Positions 31,562 through 41,016 of a DNA stretch of 64,000 nt are shown in pieces. The notes below the pieces were generated by a model. It saw only the letters and a program-made list of their open reading frames with translations. It was not told the origin of the DNA and did no database searches. The DNA comes from Staphylococcus saprophyticus subsp. saprophyticus ATCC 15305 = NCTC 7292 (GTDB taxonomy: Bacteria > Bacillota > Bacilli > Staphylococcales > Staphylococcaceae): positions 1,612,001 through 1,676,000 of the forward strand of contig NC_007350.1 of the NCBI RefSeq assembly GCF_000010125.1, given 5' to 3'. Within the stretch, counting starts at the first letter, position 1. The number at the start of each line of letters is the position of its first letter. Made by a program: the position numbers and the translations under genes.

Positions 31562-31598
31562 AAAAAAATCTCTTTACATTAAATTCATGTAAAGAGAC
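31562..31598 (-). terminator. Attenuator terminator before uraA
   Basis: On the minus strand an 11-bp stem (TCTCTTTACAT with ATGTAAAGAGA) and a 7-nt loop are followed directly by seven T, ending about 20 nt before the uraA start. Position between pyrR and uraA matches the second pyr attenuator of other Firmicutes. Confidence 0.85.
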
Positions 31599-31816
31599 TA
31601 AAAAGTATATTATCTAATTTACTCATGCACATATAAAAAGTTATGTAACTTCTATAATATTAATGTGCTTTAAAAATAAAATTAGATAATTGAAGAGGTT
31701 GTTTCATTAATTGTTTAATTTATAAACGGATGTATTACAATAAAACATTTATCGATATTATTGCATCCGTTTAACCCTCTCCCCTTTTTCAGTCTCTCGT
31801 ACCGAATTAAAAGGTG
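31562..31816 (-). promoter_or_regulatory. pyrR-uraA intergenic attenuation leader
   Basis: In minus-strand order this has: a small hairpin near 31793-31811 with a loop only loosely like a PyrR-binding loop, a long hairpin with 9-bp outer arms (31764-31772 with 31724-31732), a second complementary pair (near 31679-31690 with 31611-31622) and the terminator. Such alternative pairings suit PyrR attenuation. The exact PyrR motif is not canonical here, unlike the leader upstream of pyrR. Confidence 0.6.
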
Positions 31817-32344
31817 TTATTCAATTACAACTGCATTTCTTTCATCTATTTCTTCTAAATATACTGAAACATCTTCTTCCTTGGCTGTCGGGATATTTTT
31901 ACCTACAAAGTCAGCTCTTATTGGTAACTCTCTATGCCCTCTATCTACTAGTGTCGCTAGCCCAATCTTCTTCGGCCTAGCATACTGTAACACTGCATCT
32001 AGTGACGCTCTTACAGTTCTACCAGTATATAAGACATCATCGATAATAATGACTACTTGATTAGTAATATTTACATCAATTTCATATGATCTTTCATCTA
32101 CTTGATTTATCGTTTGTTCCAAATCATCTCTAAATTGTGTTATATCGATTGTACCTGTAGGCACAGCAATTTCATCAATTTGCTCAATTTTTTGTTGAAT
32201 TCTTCTTGCTAAAAATGCGCCACGTGTCTTAATACCTAATAAGATTAAATTATCAGTACCTTTATTATATTCTAAAATTTCGTGTGCAATACGTGTCACA
32301 GTACGTTGAATTGCCGCTTCATCCATAATAATGCGTTCTGACAT
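31817..32344 (-). CDS. pyrR: Bifunctional pyr operon regulator/uracil phosphoribosyltransferase PyrR
   Basis: RNA-binding attenuator protein: with UMP/UTP it binds the leader loop and allows termination of pyr mRNA; it also has weak UPRTase activity. The 175-residue protein (start ATG 32344; a GTG three codons upstream overlaps the ribosome binding site) has the PRPP motif [18 protein letters not shown] (near 93-110). It is the first gene of the pyr operon. The protein is nearly the same length as the S. aureus one. Confidence 0.96.
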   Translation of the reverse strand: MSERIIMDEAAIQRTVTRIAHEILEYNKGTDNLILLGIKTRGAFLARRIQQKIEQIDEIAVPTGTIDITQFRDDLEQTINQVDERSYEIDVNITNQVVIIIDDVLYTGRTVRASLDAVLQYARPKKIGLATLVDRGHRELPIRADFVGKNIPTAKEEDVSVYLEEIDERNAVVIE

Positions 32345-32352
32345 CTTAGGCA

Positions 32353-32641
32353 CCTACCTTTTAAAATGATGATGATATAAAGAAAACCTCATGTCTTTAT
32401 TAAGACATGAGGTTTGTTAAAGTGTATGACAAACGTATAAGAGACATATGCTTTCTTATCCAAGCTGATTTCTCTTTACAGTGTTTTTACTAACGACTGT
32501 ATCTTCCGTTGCGTTATATGATACTAACTACAACAGGTATTTTTCTCAAATGAGAAAAATATTGTTTGTCTACCTTTAATAAATACATGTCTTCGAAGCC
32601 TCTCTGGACTTACAATTAAAGACGTACGCTCTTTATTAAAC
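32353..32641 (-). promoter_or_regulatory. PyrR-regulated leader of the pyr operon
   Basis: The leader runs from about 32641 to pyrR. It contains a perfect PyrR-binding loop (AAGTCCAGAGAGGCTT at 32596-32611, minus strand) matching the ARUCCNGNGAGGYU consensus. An A+T-rich potential antiterminator with a TTTTTCTCA/TGAGAAAAA hairpin (near 32530-32549) follows, then a terminator. When UMP is high PyrR binds the loop and favours termination. Confidence 0.9.
32378..32416 (-). terminator. Attenuator terminator upstream of pyrR
   Basis: A perfect 13-bp stem (32385-32397 with 32402-32414) with a 4-nt loop is followed on the minus strand by TTTTCTTTAT. It lies 35-70 nt before the pyrR start, downstream of the PyrR-binding loop. 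Confidence 0.9.
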
Positions 32642-32648
32642 TGTCACC

Positions 32649-32677
32649 ATACTACCATGAAACGCATTCACTTGCAA
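32649..32677 (-). promoter_or_regulatory. Promoter of the pyr operon
   Basis: Minus-strand TTGCAA (32672-32677), a 17-nt spacer and TAGTAT (32649-32654) with a TGG extended -10. Transcription would begin near 32641, giving the PyrR leader of about 290 nt. Confidence 0.8.
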
Positions 32678-32828
32678 GCCACTTAAGAAATAAACACAGT
32701 AGTGAGACAGAAAACGGTATGCTTGTTTCAATTTAAAATGTGTATCTTTAGTGGAAATGACAGTTTGATTAATTAAAAATTAGGCACTATGAATGTTTAA
32801 TAATCCATTTTATAAAATTTTATCATTT

Positions 32829-33746
32829 TTATTTATCACTTCTACGTAATTCTGACAATAACTGTTCAAAATCTTCAGGTAATGCAGTTGATTTTTCAAT
32901 ATACTCATGTGTAACTGGATGTTCAAAGCCAATAATTCCAGCGTGTAACGCTTGGCCACCTATATCTAATGTTTTTTTAGGGCCATATTTGGGGTCACCA
33001 ACTAATGGATAACCAATATATTTCATATGCACACGGATTTGGTGGGTACGTCCGGTTTCTAATTGACACTCTATTAATGTGTATTTATTAAAATGTTCTA
33101 AAACATTAAAATGTGTAACCGCCTCTTTACCATCATCTACAACATCCATAGATTGACGATCGTTTTTATTTCTACCAATCGGCGCATCAACAGTACCATA
33201 ATCATGAGGAATTTTACCATGTACCAAAGCGACATATTTACGTGTCACGGTTTTATTAACGAGTTGATCAACTAAACTACGATGTGCCACATCATTTTTA
33301 GCAACCATGAGTAAACCTGAGGTATCTTTATCAATACGATGTACAATACCTGGACGTATTTCACCGTTAATACCTGATAAATTTTTCATTTGATACATTA
33401 GACCATTCACTAATGTACCGGTATAATGACCTGCAGATGGATGCACAACCATACCTTTAGGTTTATATACAATCGCTACATCATCATCTTCATAATAAAT
33501 ATCTAAATTTAAATTTTCTGGTTGAATATCCGCTTCAACGGTTTCTTTTTCGGTTACAACAATGTGATCATTCATTTTTGTCTTATAATTAGATTTAATG
33601 ACCTGGTCGTTTACTTTTACTAGAGAAGCTTTAATCCAGTCTTGAATTTGTGTACGTGACCACTCTGAATGATATTCAGGTAGTAATTTATCGATACGTT
33701 GGCCTGTATCTTCTGGATTTTCAATCTTAAACTGATGTATATCCAT
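32829..33746 (-). CDS. RluD-family 23S rRNA/tRNA pseudouridine synthase
   Basis: A 305-residue pseudouridine synthase: N-terminal S4 RNA-binding domain (about 15-75) and an RsuA/RluD catalytic domain with the active-site Asp in HRIDKDTSGLL (near 137). The Firmicute lspA-linked member is often called YlyB; its exact rRNA site is not something I can decide from sequence. It starts 12 nt after lspA, so the two are co-transcribed, as in most Firmicutes. Confidence 0.92.
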   Translation of the reverse strand: MDIHQFKIENPEDTGQRIDKLLPEYHSEWSRTQIQDWIKASLVKVNDQVIKSNYKTKMNDHIVVTEKETVEADIQPENLNLDIYYEDDDVAIVYKPKGMVVHPSAGHYTGTLVNGLMYQMKNLSGINGEIRPGIVHRIDKDTSGLLMVAKNDVAHRSLVDQLVNKTVTRKYVALVHGKIPHDYGTVDAPIGRNKNDRQSMDVVDDGKEAVTHFNVLEHFNKYTLIECQLETGRTHQIRVHMKYIGYPLVGDPKYGPKKTLDIGGQALHAGIIGFEHPVTHEYIEKSTALPEDFEQLLSELRRSDK

Positions 33747-33758
33747 ACAATATCTCTC

Positions 33759-34235
33759 CTATTCTTCTTTCTTCATATCTGTTAGCAAAGCGATAATAAT
33801 TAATAAAACGCCTATCGTTAAACTTGAGTCAGCTACATTAAATATTGGAAAATTATATCCAAAGATATATGTATCTACAAAGTCTACAACTTCTCCATGT
33901 AACACACGATCGATGAAGTTCCCTAATGCACCAGCAAACAATAAACTAATTGCGATTTGCATCAATAAATTGTTTTTCGCTTCTTTAATATAAAATACGA
34001 TGAGTACAACCAGTATAATGATTGTGATAATAAAGAAAAAACTCATCTTTCCACTTAAAATTCCCCAAGCTGCACCATCATTACGATGCGAAGTTATATT
34101 TAAAAAGTTGGGAATAACTTCAAATGAATCTCCCACTTTCATTGAACTAGCAATAATAAATTTTGTGATTTGATCTAATACTAATATAATGATTGTTATG
34201 AATAAAGAAATACCAATATAGTACTGACGTTTCAT
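33759..34235 (-). CDS. lspA: Lipoprotein signal peptidase
   Basis: Aspartyl membrane protease that cleaves prolipoprotein signal peptides after lipidation. The 158-residue protein has four hydrophobic segments. Conserved motifs are DQITKF (near 21), NDGAAWG (near 53), the catalytic Asp in FIDRVLHGEVVDFVD (near 112) and PIFNVADSS (near 131). The start is ATG at 34235 with AGGAGG 7 nt upstream; the upstream 16 codons of open frame lack a better site. Confidence 0.95.
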   Translation of the reverse strand: MKRQYYIGISLFITIIILVLDQITKFIIASSMKVGDSFEVIPNFLNITSHRNDGAAWGILSGKMSFFFIITIIILVVLIVFYIKEAKNNLLMQIAISLLFAGALGNFIDRVLHGEVVDFVDTYIFGYNFPIFNVADSSLTIGVLLIIIALLTDMKKEE

Positions 34236-34429
34236 GTCCGTACCTCCTATTCTAGGTTCAGTCGCTTTTACAACAACTCTCATTATATCCTACTCAAACT
34301 TATAAAAAAAGTTACAGTTTCATTATCTGTAAAAAAACTACATTTCCTATACGAAATTTTGACGTTTAAAATTATACCGATGCAATCAGGAAATTTCTAA
34401 CTATGCTTTTCATTTTTTATTTCGCTTCT

Positions 34430-35224
34430 TTATATCACTTTGTAGAAATTGAATCTAAATTGAATCCCATCGGGTCCAGTTAAGCGTTTATGAGTCGATT
34501 CAGGATAATGGTAATCTACACAAACCAAACCATAGGTACGTTCATTTTCAATACGTTTGATACTAGAGTACCAATTATTCACAACGATATGCTGATGATA
34601 ACCATTTGATGATAAATATACTGAATGATTGGTTTCTAAAGCGGATGGTTCTAAACCAAAAAATCGCTTGTAATATAATTTAATACGTTTTAACTCTATT
34701 GTCTTTAGATTAATATAACCAATAATACTTTCATCTGGAATGCCTTGCCACTTTTCATTTGATACATAAGTCAATAGATGTGGCACATTAATCGGTTGGG
34801 TCTCTAATACAACTTGTCCATTTTCAAAAGACCAATCTTCCATTGGATTATCGACATAGAATTCAAGTCCATTGCCTTCAGGATCCTCTAGAAAAATTGA
34901 GGTAGCCGTTTCGTGTTCACCGCCGTTAACTGGAATTGTATATTCACTTAACTGTACAAGTAAATCTGCTAAGTCTGTCTTTGAAGGTAACTTTATAGCT
35001 AAATGAAATAAGCCAGCTTCCGATGTTAATGGCTCTCTCCCCATATTTATTTGATTTAATGTTAAAAAATGATTCATATTTCCTATTTCATAATGAACAA
35101 TAGATAGTGATTCATTCACTACATTCAATCCTAATATGTCTTGATAAAAATGCTTCATTGCTTCTTTATCTCTTACATTTAATGTGATGCCATTTACAAA
35201 ATGAGCACTTTGATTATGAAACAT
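34430..35224 (-). CDS. Two-domain VOC-family ring-cleavage dioxygenase-like protein
   Basis: A 264-residue protein with two glyoxalase/extradiol-dioxygenase-like VOC modules (about 8-120 and 165-260), similar to the CatE-type catechol 2,3-dioxygenase family. The first module includes HFYQDILGLNV and FLEDPEGNGLEFYVD with a likely metal-ligand Glu. The substrate is not known. The start is ATG at 35224, with AAAGGTG 6 nt upstream. It is apparently monocistronic, between lspA and the ileS terminator. Confidence 0.82.
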   Translation of the reverse strand: MFHNQSAHFVNGITLNVRDKEAMKHFYQDILGLNVVNESLSIVHYEIGNMNHFLTLNQINMGREPLTSEAGLFHLAIKLPSKTDLADLLVQLSEYTIPVNGGEHETATSIFLEDPEGNGLEFYVDNPMEDWSFENGQVVLETQPINVPHLLTYVSNEKWQGIPDESIIGYINLKTIELKRIKLYYKRFFGLEPSALETNHSVYLSSNGYHQHIVVNNWYSSIKRIENERTYGLVCVDYHYPESTHKRLTGPDGIQFRFNFYKVI

Positions 35225-35395
35225 GACAAACACCTTTCCAAATGTCAATTTCTTATTCATTAAAATGACACTTTACGTTTAATTTTTATCTATCTACCTA
35301 TGCTAATTCATACGTCCTTCATTATTGATATTACTGTACATCCGCGCCATTAGCATTTTATTTTCACTAAATTATAACAACAATTATTGCCATAA

Positions 35396-35441
35396 GAAAA
35401 GGTTACTTAATTTGCTGAATGCAAATATAAGTAACCTTTGA
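35396..35441. terminator. Terminator after ileS
   Basis: A perfect 12-bp stem (35398-35409 with 35428-35439) continues inward through ATTTGC/GCAAAT, so the whole hairpin is about 18 bp. It lies 37 nt after the ileS stop. Confidence 0.85.
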
Positions 35442-35475
35442 ACTTATTGAATCATTTTTACTTACTTTCTAATTC

Positions 35476-38226
35476 TTATACAAGTGTTTTTACAACTGCT
35501 TGACAACGAGGACATAAGTTATCTAATTCACCTACTGAACCTAATTCCTCACTATAATTCCAACAACGTTCACATTTTTCTCCATGAGCATGTTCGATAC
35601 GGATATCACCATGTTGATATGCAACACCGTCATCTACTTTATCGACAACTTCAGCTTGAGAAGTGATAAATAGTTGTTGTAAATCTTTGAATTGTTGTAA
35701 GAATGTCGTCGCATCGAAGTTTTCATTAGAGCCAATCACAACTTTTGCTTCGAGTGATTTACCGATTACTTTTTCATTACGTGCAACTTCTAATGCACGG
35801 TTAACATCATCACGTAATTTCATAAATGTATTCCATCTATCAACAAACGCTTGATCAATTTCTACGCGCTCTGGCATATTTGTTAAATGTACACTCTCTT
35901 CTTCTACGTGTGGAATATGAGACCAAACTTCTTCAGCAGTATGAACTAAAATCGGTGCAAGTAGTTTTGTCATATCTACTACAATTTGGTATAACACCGT
36001 TTGCATGCTGCGACGTTTGTGTGAATCACGTTCTTCAATATATAGAATATCTTTACCATAATCTAGATAGAAATTACTTAATTCCACATTGATAAAGTTT
36101 TGAACTTCTTGGTAAATATCTAAATAATCATAGTTATCATAGTGATCTAATGTGTTTGCAGTAAATTCACGTAATCTATTTAATAAATATTTATCTACTT
36201 CTAGTAAATCTTTTTCTGCGATAGCGTCTGTGGCAGGGTTATAATCACTCACATTTCCTAGCATAAATCTTAGCGTATTTCTAATCTTACGATATACATC
36301 AGAAGATTGTTTTAAGATTTCATCAGATATACGAACATCTGCTAAATAATCTACACTACTTACCCATAGACGTGCAATGTCTGCACCTTTTTGTTTAACG
36401 ATTTGATCAGGAACAATCACATTTCCTAATGATTTACTCATTTTTTTACCTTCGCCATCCATGACAAAGCCATGAGAAAGTAACATTTTATATGGTGATT
36501 GTCCCCTTGTAGCTACAGAAGTTGTTATTGAAGAGTTAAACCAACCACGATACTGGTCACTACCTTCAAGATATAAATCTGCAGGATATGATAATTCTGG
36601 ACGTGCCTCTAATACACCACGGTGTGAAGAACCTGAATCAAACCATACATCCATGATATCCGTTTCTTTTGTGAATTCGCCGTTAGGGCTACCAGGATGT
36701 GTAAAACCTTCTGGCAGTAAATCTTTCGCTTCACGTTCAAACCAAATATTTGAACCATTTGCTTCAAATAAATCTGCAACATGGTTTACGGTCTCACTTG
36801 TCATGATGATGTCACCATTTTCTGCATAAAATACTGGTAATGGCACACCCCATACACGTTGGCGAGAAATAACCCATTCTCCACGATCACGAATCATATT
36901 ATAGATACGTGTTTTACCCCAATCAACTTTGAATTGCGTATCGTCTATTGCACTTAAGATGTCCTCACGTACTTTATCAATAGAAGCAAACCATTGTGGT
37001 GTCGCTCTAAAGATCACTGGTTTCTTAGTACGCCAATCATGAGGGTAACTATGTGTAATAAATTCTAATTTTAATAATGAGCCATCTTCTTTTAATAAAT
37101 CTGTGATTTCTTTGTTTGCTTTATCATAGAACATGCCTTCAAATTGACCTGCTTCATCAGTAAACACACCTTTATCATCAACAGGACTGATAACAGGTAA
37201 ATTGTATTTTTGACCAACAATATAGTCATCTTCACCATGACCTGGTGCTGTGTGTACACAACCTGTACCTGCATCAGTAGTAACGTGTAACCCGTTGATA
37301 ACTAATGATTCACGATCAAAGAATGGATGTTGCGCTTTAATGTACTCTAAGTCTTTACCTTTGAATTCTTTTTCTAATTCTAAAGTATCTTCGTCCCAAT
37401 CTAGCGCTTCAGCCACATCACTCGCTAAATCTTTACCGATAATATATTTTTTGCCGTTAACATTATATTGACCATAAGTTAAATCTGGGTGTACTGTAAT
37501 GGCAACATTTGAAGGTAAAGTCCATGGTGTTGTTGTCCAGATGATGAATTGTGCATCGTCATCTACAATACCTTTACCATCTATAACATCAAAAGCTACA
37601 TAAATAGACGGTGAACGTTTATCTTGATATTCAATTTCAGCTTCAGCTAATGACGATTCACTTGATGGTGACCAATAAACAGGTTTTTTACCTTTATAAA
37701 TTAATCCTTTGTCTGCCATTTCACCAAACAAACGAATTTGAGCTGCTTCATATTCAGGTTTAAGCGTAATGTATGGATTATTAAAATCACCTTTAACACC
37801 TAAACGTTTAAAATCTTTTTTCTGGTTGTCGATTTGTTCTAATGCAAATGCTTCACATTTTTTTCTAAATTCAGCGATTGATAGTTCTTTACGTTTAACG
37901 CCCTTTTTAGTCAATGCTTGTTCAATTGGAAGACCATGTGTATCCCAACCTGGAACGTATGGTGCATAGTAACCAAGCATGGATTTATATCTCGTAATAA
38001 TATCTTTAAGAATTTTATTTAAGGCATGGCCCATGTGTAAATTACCATTCGCATACGGTGGTCCATCATGTAAAATAAATGACGGATTACCTTCATTTTT
38101 ATCTAATACTTTTTGATAAATATTTTTGGCATCCCATTCTTCTTGTATTTTTGGCTCTTTATTTGGCAAACCTCCACGCATTGGGAAATCTGTTTTTGGC
38201 ATTAACAACGTATCTTTATAATCCAT
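35476..38226 (-). CDS. ileS: Isoleucyl-tRNA synthetase
   Basis: Class I aminoacyl-tRNA synthetase charging isoleucine, with an editing domain. The 916-residue protein has HMGHALNK (HIGH-type, near 65), the CP1 editing domain (about 200-390), KMSKSLGN (KMSKS, near 594) and a C-terminal zinc site with two CxxC pairs (CERCW near 884 and CPRC near 905). I chose the ATG at 38226 with AAGGAG 10 nt upstream; a TTG two codons upstream is the alternative. It appears to be the bacterial (mupirocin-susceptible chromosomal) type. Expression is controlled by a T-box. Confidence 0.97.
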   Translation of the reverse strand: MDYKDTLLMPKTDFPMRGGLPNKEPKIQEEWDAKNIYQKVLDKNEGNPSFILHDGPPYANGNLHMGHALNKILKDIITRYKSMLGYYAPYVPGWDTHGLPIEQALTKKGVKRKELSIAEFRKKCEAFALEQIDNQKKDFKRLGVKGDFNNPYITLKPEYEAAQIRLFGEMADKGLIYKGKKPVYWSPSSESSLAEAEIEYQDKRSPSIYVAFDVIDGKGIVDDDAQFIIWTTTPWTLPSNVAITVHPDLTYGQYNVNGKKYIIGKDLASDVAEALDWDEDTLELEKEFKGKDLEYIKAQHPFFDRESLVINGLHVTTDAGTGCVHTAPGHGEDDYIVGQKYNLPVISPVDDKGVFTDEAGQFEGMFYDKANKEITDLLKEDGSLLKLEFITHSYPHDWRTKKPVIFRATPQWFASIDKVREDILSAIDDTQFKVDWGKTRIYNMIRDRGEWVISRQRVWGVPLPVFYAENGDIIMTSETVNHVADLFEANGSNIWFEREAKDLLPEGFTHPGSPNGEFTKETDIMDVWFDSGSSHRGVLEARPELSYPADLYLEGSDQYRGWFNSSITTSVATRGQSPYKMLLSHGFVMDGEGKKMSKSLGNVIVPDQIVKQKGADIARLWVSSVDYLADVRISDEILKQSSDVYRKIRNTLRFMLGNVSDYNPATDAIAEKDLLEVDKYLLNRLREFTANTLDHYDNYDYLDIYQEVQNFINVELSNFYLDYGKDILYIEERDSHKRRSMQTVLYQIVVDMTKLLAPILVHTAEEVWSHIPHVEEESVHLTNMPERVEIDQAFVDRWNTFMKLRDDVNRALEVARNEKVIGKSLEAKVVIGSNENFDATTFLQQFKDLQQLFITSQAEVVDKVDDGVAYQHGDIRIEHAHGEKCERCWNYSEELGSVGELDNLCPRCQAVVKTLV

Positions 38227-38239
38227 TTTCAATACACTC

Positions 38240-38462
38240 CTTCTTCCGATTTTCTAAGTTAGTTCATTTTATACAATAAAAGAACCCTAAGTTCAATTAA
38301 CAGGGACGATATTGACCGCGTTACCACCCTGGTTAACTCAACTTAGAGTTCTCTCATTTATGTTATATAAATTGTGACAACAGTGATATTAGAAACGCAC
38401 ATATGAAAGGCTCTCACTATTCCTAACTCGCTTTGATATGTGTTTCGTTTCAAACGTGTCTG
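38240..38462 (-). ncRNA. Isoleucine T-box leader of ileS
   Basis: The T-box core, minus strand AGGGTGGTAACGCGG (within 38315-38330), matches the conserved AGGGTGGNACCGCG antiterminator motif. A terminator formed by arms near 38283-38301 and 38332-38352 ends in TTCTTTTA just before ileS. Upstream, a stem I region with an AATATC stretch could supply an AUC isoleucine specifier. Uncharged tRNA-Ile would stabilise the antiterminator and switch on ileS. Confidence 0.9.
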
Positions 38463-38468
38463 TTATCC

Positions 38469-39071
38469 TTATGCTTTATTCGGATCATCATTTGATTGTG
38501 CAGTATTATCTGCTTCTGCTTTTGCTTTCATAGCTTTTTCTTCTTCAGTTAAATCCTTTTCATTCAAATGATTAATATTTTCTTGAGTCACTTGTTCAGA
38601 ATCCAAATCATAATTTAATAAGTAATCCCAATCTTCACTTTTAAGTAAATCTAATTGTGCTTCAACTAGCATACGGAAACGCGATCTGAAAATTTTTGAT
38701 TGACGTTTCATATCTTCTGTTTGGAAAGATAAGCGACGTGCTTTTTCCACACCATCATTAACAATTTTATCCGCTTCTGCTTTTGCTTTTGCTACTGTTG
38801 CTTCTGCTTCTTTTGTAGCAGCTGCTTTAGTTTCCTCACCAGCATGTTTTGCTTGAATTAAAGCATCACTTACGGATTGATGTACATCCTTGTAAGATTG
38901 AATATTTGTTTCTTTATCTTCAATGACTTTTTCTAACTGAGCTTTGTCTTCTTTTAGACGTTCAATTTCATTACTTAATTGTTCTAAATAGTCTTCAACT
39001 TCTTTAGGTTCAAACCCACTTTTTACTTGAGTAAATGTTTTGTTTTTTATTTCACTTGGTGTAAAAGGCAT
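38469..39071 (-). CDS. divIVA: Cell division/polarity protein DivIVA
   Basis: A 200-residue coiled-coil scaffold that recognises curved membrane at septa. The conserved N-terminal membrane-binding domain (MPFTPSEIKNKTFTQVKSGF, then EVEDYLEQL) is followed by two coiled-coil stretches (about 25-130), including an Ala/Glu/Lys-rich segment, and a charged tail. It follows ylmH and lies just upstream of the ileS T-box leader. AGGAGG precedes its ATG. Confidence 0.95.
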   Translation of the reverse strand: MPFTPSEIKNKTFTQVKSGFEPKEVEDYLEQLSNEIERLKEDKAQLEKVIEDKETNIQSYKDVHQSVSDALIQAKHAGEETKAAATKEAEATVAKAKAEADKIVNDGVEKARRLSFQTEDMKRQSKIFRSRFRMLVEAQLDLLKSEDWDYLLNYDLDSEQVTQENINHLNEKDLTEEEKAMKAKAEADNTAQSNDDPNKA

Positions 39072-39151
39072 ACATGATCCTCCTTCTATAATACACTATT
39101 ATCAGCTTTGATTAAATAAGATAAATAGTGTTTTTCCTACAATATTCTTTT

Positions 39152-39179
39152 ATAATATATCATTTAGTTAATTGTGCAA
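39152..39179 (-). promoter_or_regulatory. Promoter candidate for divIVA
   Basis: Minus-strand TTGCAC (39174-39179), a 16-nt spacer and TATTAT (39152-39157). An 8-bp inverted repeat (ACACTATT/AATAGTGT, 39093-39131) lies in the leader between it and the divIVA start. Confidence 0.5.
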
Positions 39180-39210
39180 AGTGTTTATATTCGCTTTCAT
39201 AAACTTCATA

Positions 39211-39990
39211 TTATTTAAACAGCGTTTTATATGAAATGCGTATTTTATCTTTTTTTGTTTTACCACCAATATCAGTAATCATCGCTCTTCCAAATCCTTG
39301 GATAGACAACAAATCCCCACTATCTAGTTGGAAATCTGCAGCATCAATCACTGTATGGTTGACTTTAACACGCTTTTTATCAATAAGTTGCTTAGCTATC
39401 GAGCGTGATTTACGCACCATCTCTTTTAATACGACATCTAATCTTAAACCACTAACAGTCGTTTCAAAAGATTGCCAATGCTCTTTTGATTGTATCATAT
39501 CTTTTATAGGAATAGAATTAAGTTTAACTGAAGCACCTTTGATTTTAGTTAATTCCAATATAATATAAGATTCTAATTGTTTTGTCAAAGTAAATTGAAT
39601 TCGATCATCTACAACAATGTCACCTAGTTGATCTCTTTCAATACCTAAAGACATGATTGTACCCAATATGTGTTGGTGCTGTAATGTTACAAATTTTTGA
39701 GGATAATCTATTTCAATTAATACAATTTCAAATGCCTCTGCATCTGGTTGAAAATAACTTGGCGCAATCATCGCTCTTTTTCTTTCCGCGAATGGCCCAC
39801 CATAAAATGTAACTTCTAAATCTTCAAAACTGCCAGCCACCACATTCATAATATACTGACCACGTGGATCTAAAAATGGCGTTAAAATAGGCGAATATTG
39901 ATCATTAGCCCGATTACATTTATCTATAAGTTGATCTATTAATTCATGCTCTTCTTTTCTGAAATGCTGATATATATCTATGACGCTCAC
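39211..39990 (-). CDS. ylmH: S4-domain RNA-binding protein YlmH
   Basis: About 259 residues; a C-terminal S4 domain (about 180-245, with RLDVVLKEMVRKSR) binds RNA. YlmH is linked to division-gene clusters and, in Bacillus, to rescue of stalled 50S-peptidyl-tRNA complexes alongside RqcH. The start is uncertain: the open frame extends to 40041, but the first part overlaps a hairpin at 40006-40036. I use the GTG at 39990. However, GGGGTGA is best placed (8 nt) for an ATA codon at 39981, giving IDIYQHFRKEE. Confidence 0.85.
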   Translation of the reverse strand: MSVIDIYQHFRKEEHELIDQLIDKCNRANDQYSPILTPFLDPRGQYIMNVVAGSFEDLEVTFYGGPFAERKRAMIAPSYFQPDAEAFEIVLIEIDYPQKFVTLQHQHILGTIMSLGIERDQLGDIVVDDRIQFTLTKQLESYIILELTKIKGASVKLNSIPIKDMIQSKEHWQSFETTVSGLRLDVVLKEMVRKSRSIAKQLIDKKRVKVNHTVIDAADFQLDSGDLLSIQGFGRAMITDIGGKTKKDKIRISYKTLFK

Positions 39991-40002
39991 CCCAAATACA
40001 AG

Positions 40003-40036
40003 ACAAAGCACCTCGCGTCTATGAACGTAGGTGCTT
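40003..40036 (-). terminator. Hairpin between yggT and ylmH
   Basis: An 8-bp stem (AAGCACCT at 40006-40013 with AGGTGCTT at 40029-40036) with extra CGT/ACG pairs in the loop is followed on the minus strand by a weak T tract (TTTGTCTT). It would partly end transcription of the sepF-yggT group before ylmH. Confidence 0.6.
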
Positions 40037-40097
40037 ATCATTTATTTTATACGTAGTTTTTTAAATTCACTCTAAATATTAATTATTGCTTTAATCA

Positions 40098-40388
40098 TTA
40101 CATTAATTTACTCAAAATAAGATTGAAGATACTTGCCAATCCACTTCTGAATAATACAAGTACAATGATGGCAACAATTGACGAAATATCAATCATTCCG
40201 AGCGGCGGAATAATCTTACGGAATTGTTCTAAAAATGGTTCATAAATTTTGGCTAAAAATTGACCAAATCTGTTTTCTCGTGCATTTGGAATCCACGACA
40301 TAAAGAAATAAACAATCATTCCATAATAATAAATTTGAACCAAGAATAAAATAAAATTAAATATATTTGCTAATAAACCTATATCCAT
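40098..40388 (-). CDS. YggT-family membrane protein
   Basis: A 96-residue protein with two hydrophobic segments (about 5-28 and 70-95) and the family motif SWIPNARENRFGQFLAKIYEPFLEQFRKIIPP in the middle (positions 31-60). It belongs to the group conserved in division clusters between sepF and ylmH/divIVA, with a possible role in division or osmotic tolerance that is not proved here. It starts 13 nt after sepF. Confidence 0.9.
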   Translation of the reverse strand: MDIGLLANIFNFILFLVQIYYYGMIVYFFMSWIPNARENRFGQFLAKIYEPFLEQFRKIIPPLGMIDISSIVAIIVLVLFRSGLASIFNLILSKLM

Positions 40389-40401
40389 TTATTTTTAACC
40401 T

Positions 40402-41016
40402 CTATTCACCTTGGTATTCCATATTTTCTATTTGATCCGTGATACTGCCAGCAACTTCAACATTGTCTGGTGTACATAAGAATATATCTGATCCGACGCG
40501 TTGGATGTCTCCACCAATCGCATATACAGTACCACTTAAAAAGTCTATGATGCGTTTAGCTGATACTTTATCGATACGTTGTAAGTTAACTAATGTTGCA
40601 CGACGATTTTTTAATTCGTCAGCTATATCTTGTGTATCTGAAAAAACACGTGGTTCAAATAAACACATTTTAGAACTTTCTTGTGTAAAATCATAATTTT
40701 CTTGCTCTTGATTATTCATATTCACAACGTTCCTAGCATTATTTTTTGATGTAGTGTTATTCATTTGATACTTCCTTTCACCCGATGATTGTTGTAATCT
40801 AGTTGACTGCTTTTTGGGCACGGATTGAATCGATCTCGGTCTTTCTGAATTCACATTTCTAGGTTGTTCTGTAAATTGATTTTGAGACTGCGCTTGTTGT
40901 TTAGGTTGTTGTCTTTCTTGTTGCTCATTTTCTTCTGGTGGTGCTTCTAATTCGTCATCTTCCTCTTCAACCACGAAAAATCCACTAAATAAATCTTTTA
41001 AAGCCACGGGGCTCAC
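40402..41016 (-). CDS. sepF: Cell division protein SepF
   Basis: FtsZ-binding protein that bundles protofilaments and anchors them to membrane. The 204 residues include an amphipathic N-terminus ([10 protein letters not shown]) as membrane anchor, a disordered Gln/Glu/Asn-rich linker (about 15-110) and the conserved C-terminal SepF domain (about 115-204, [16 protein letters not shown] onward). The start is GTG at 41016 overlapping the ylmE stop; a second GTG three codons on has a better-spaced GAGGAG. The linker is longer than in S. aureus (187 residues). Confidence 0.94.
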   Translation of the reverse strand: MSPVALKDLFSGFFVVEEEDDELEAPPEENEQQERQQPKQQAQSQNQFTEQPRNVNSERPRSIQSVPKKQSTRLQQSSGERKYQMNNTTSKNNARNVVNMNNQEQENYDFTQESSKMCLFEPRVFSDTQDIADELKNRRATLVNLQRIDKVSAKRIIDFLSGTVYAIGGDIQRVGSDIFLCTPDNVEVAGSITDQIENMEYQGE

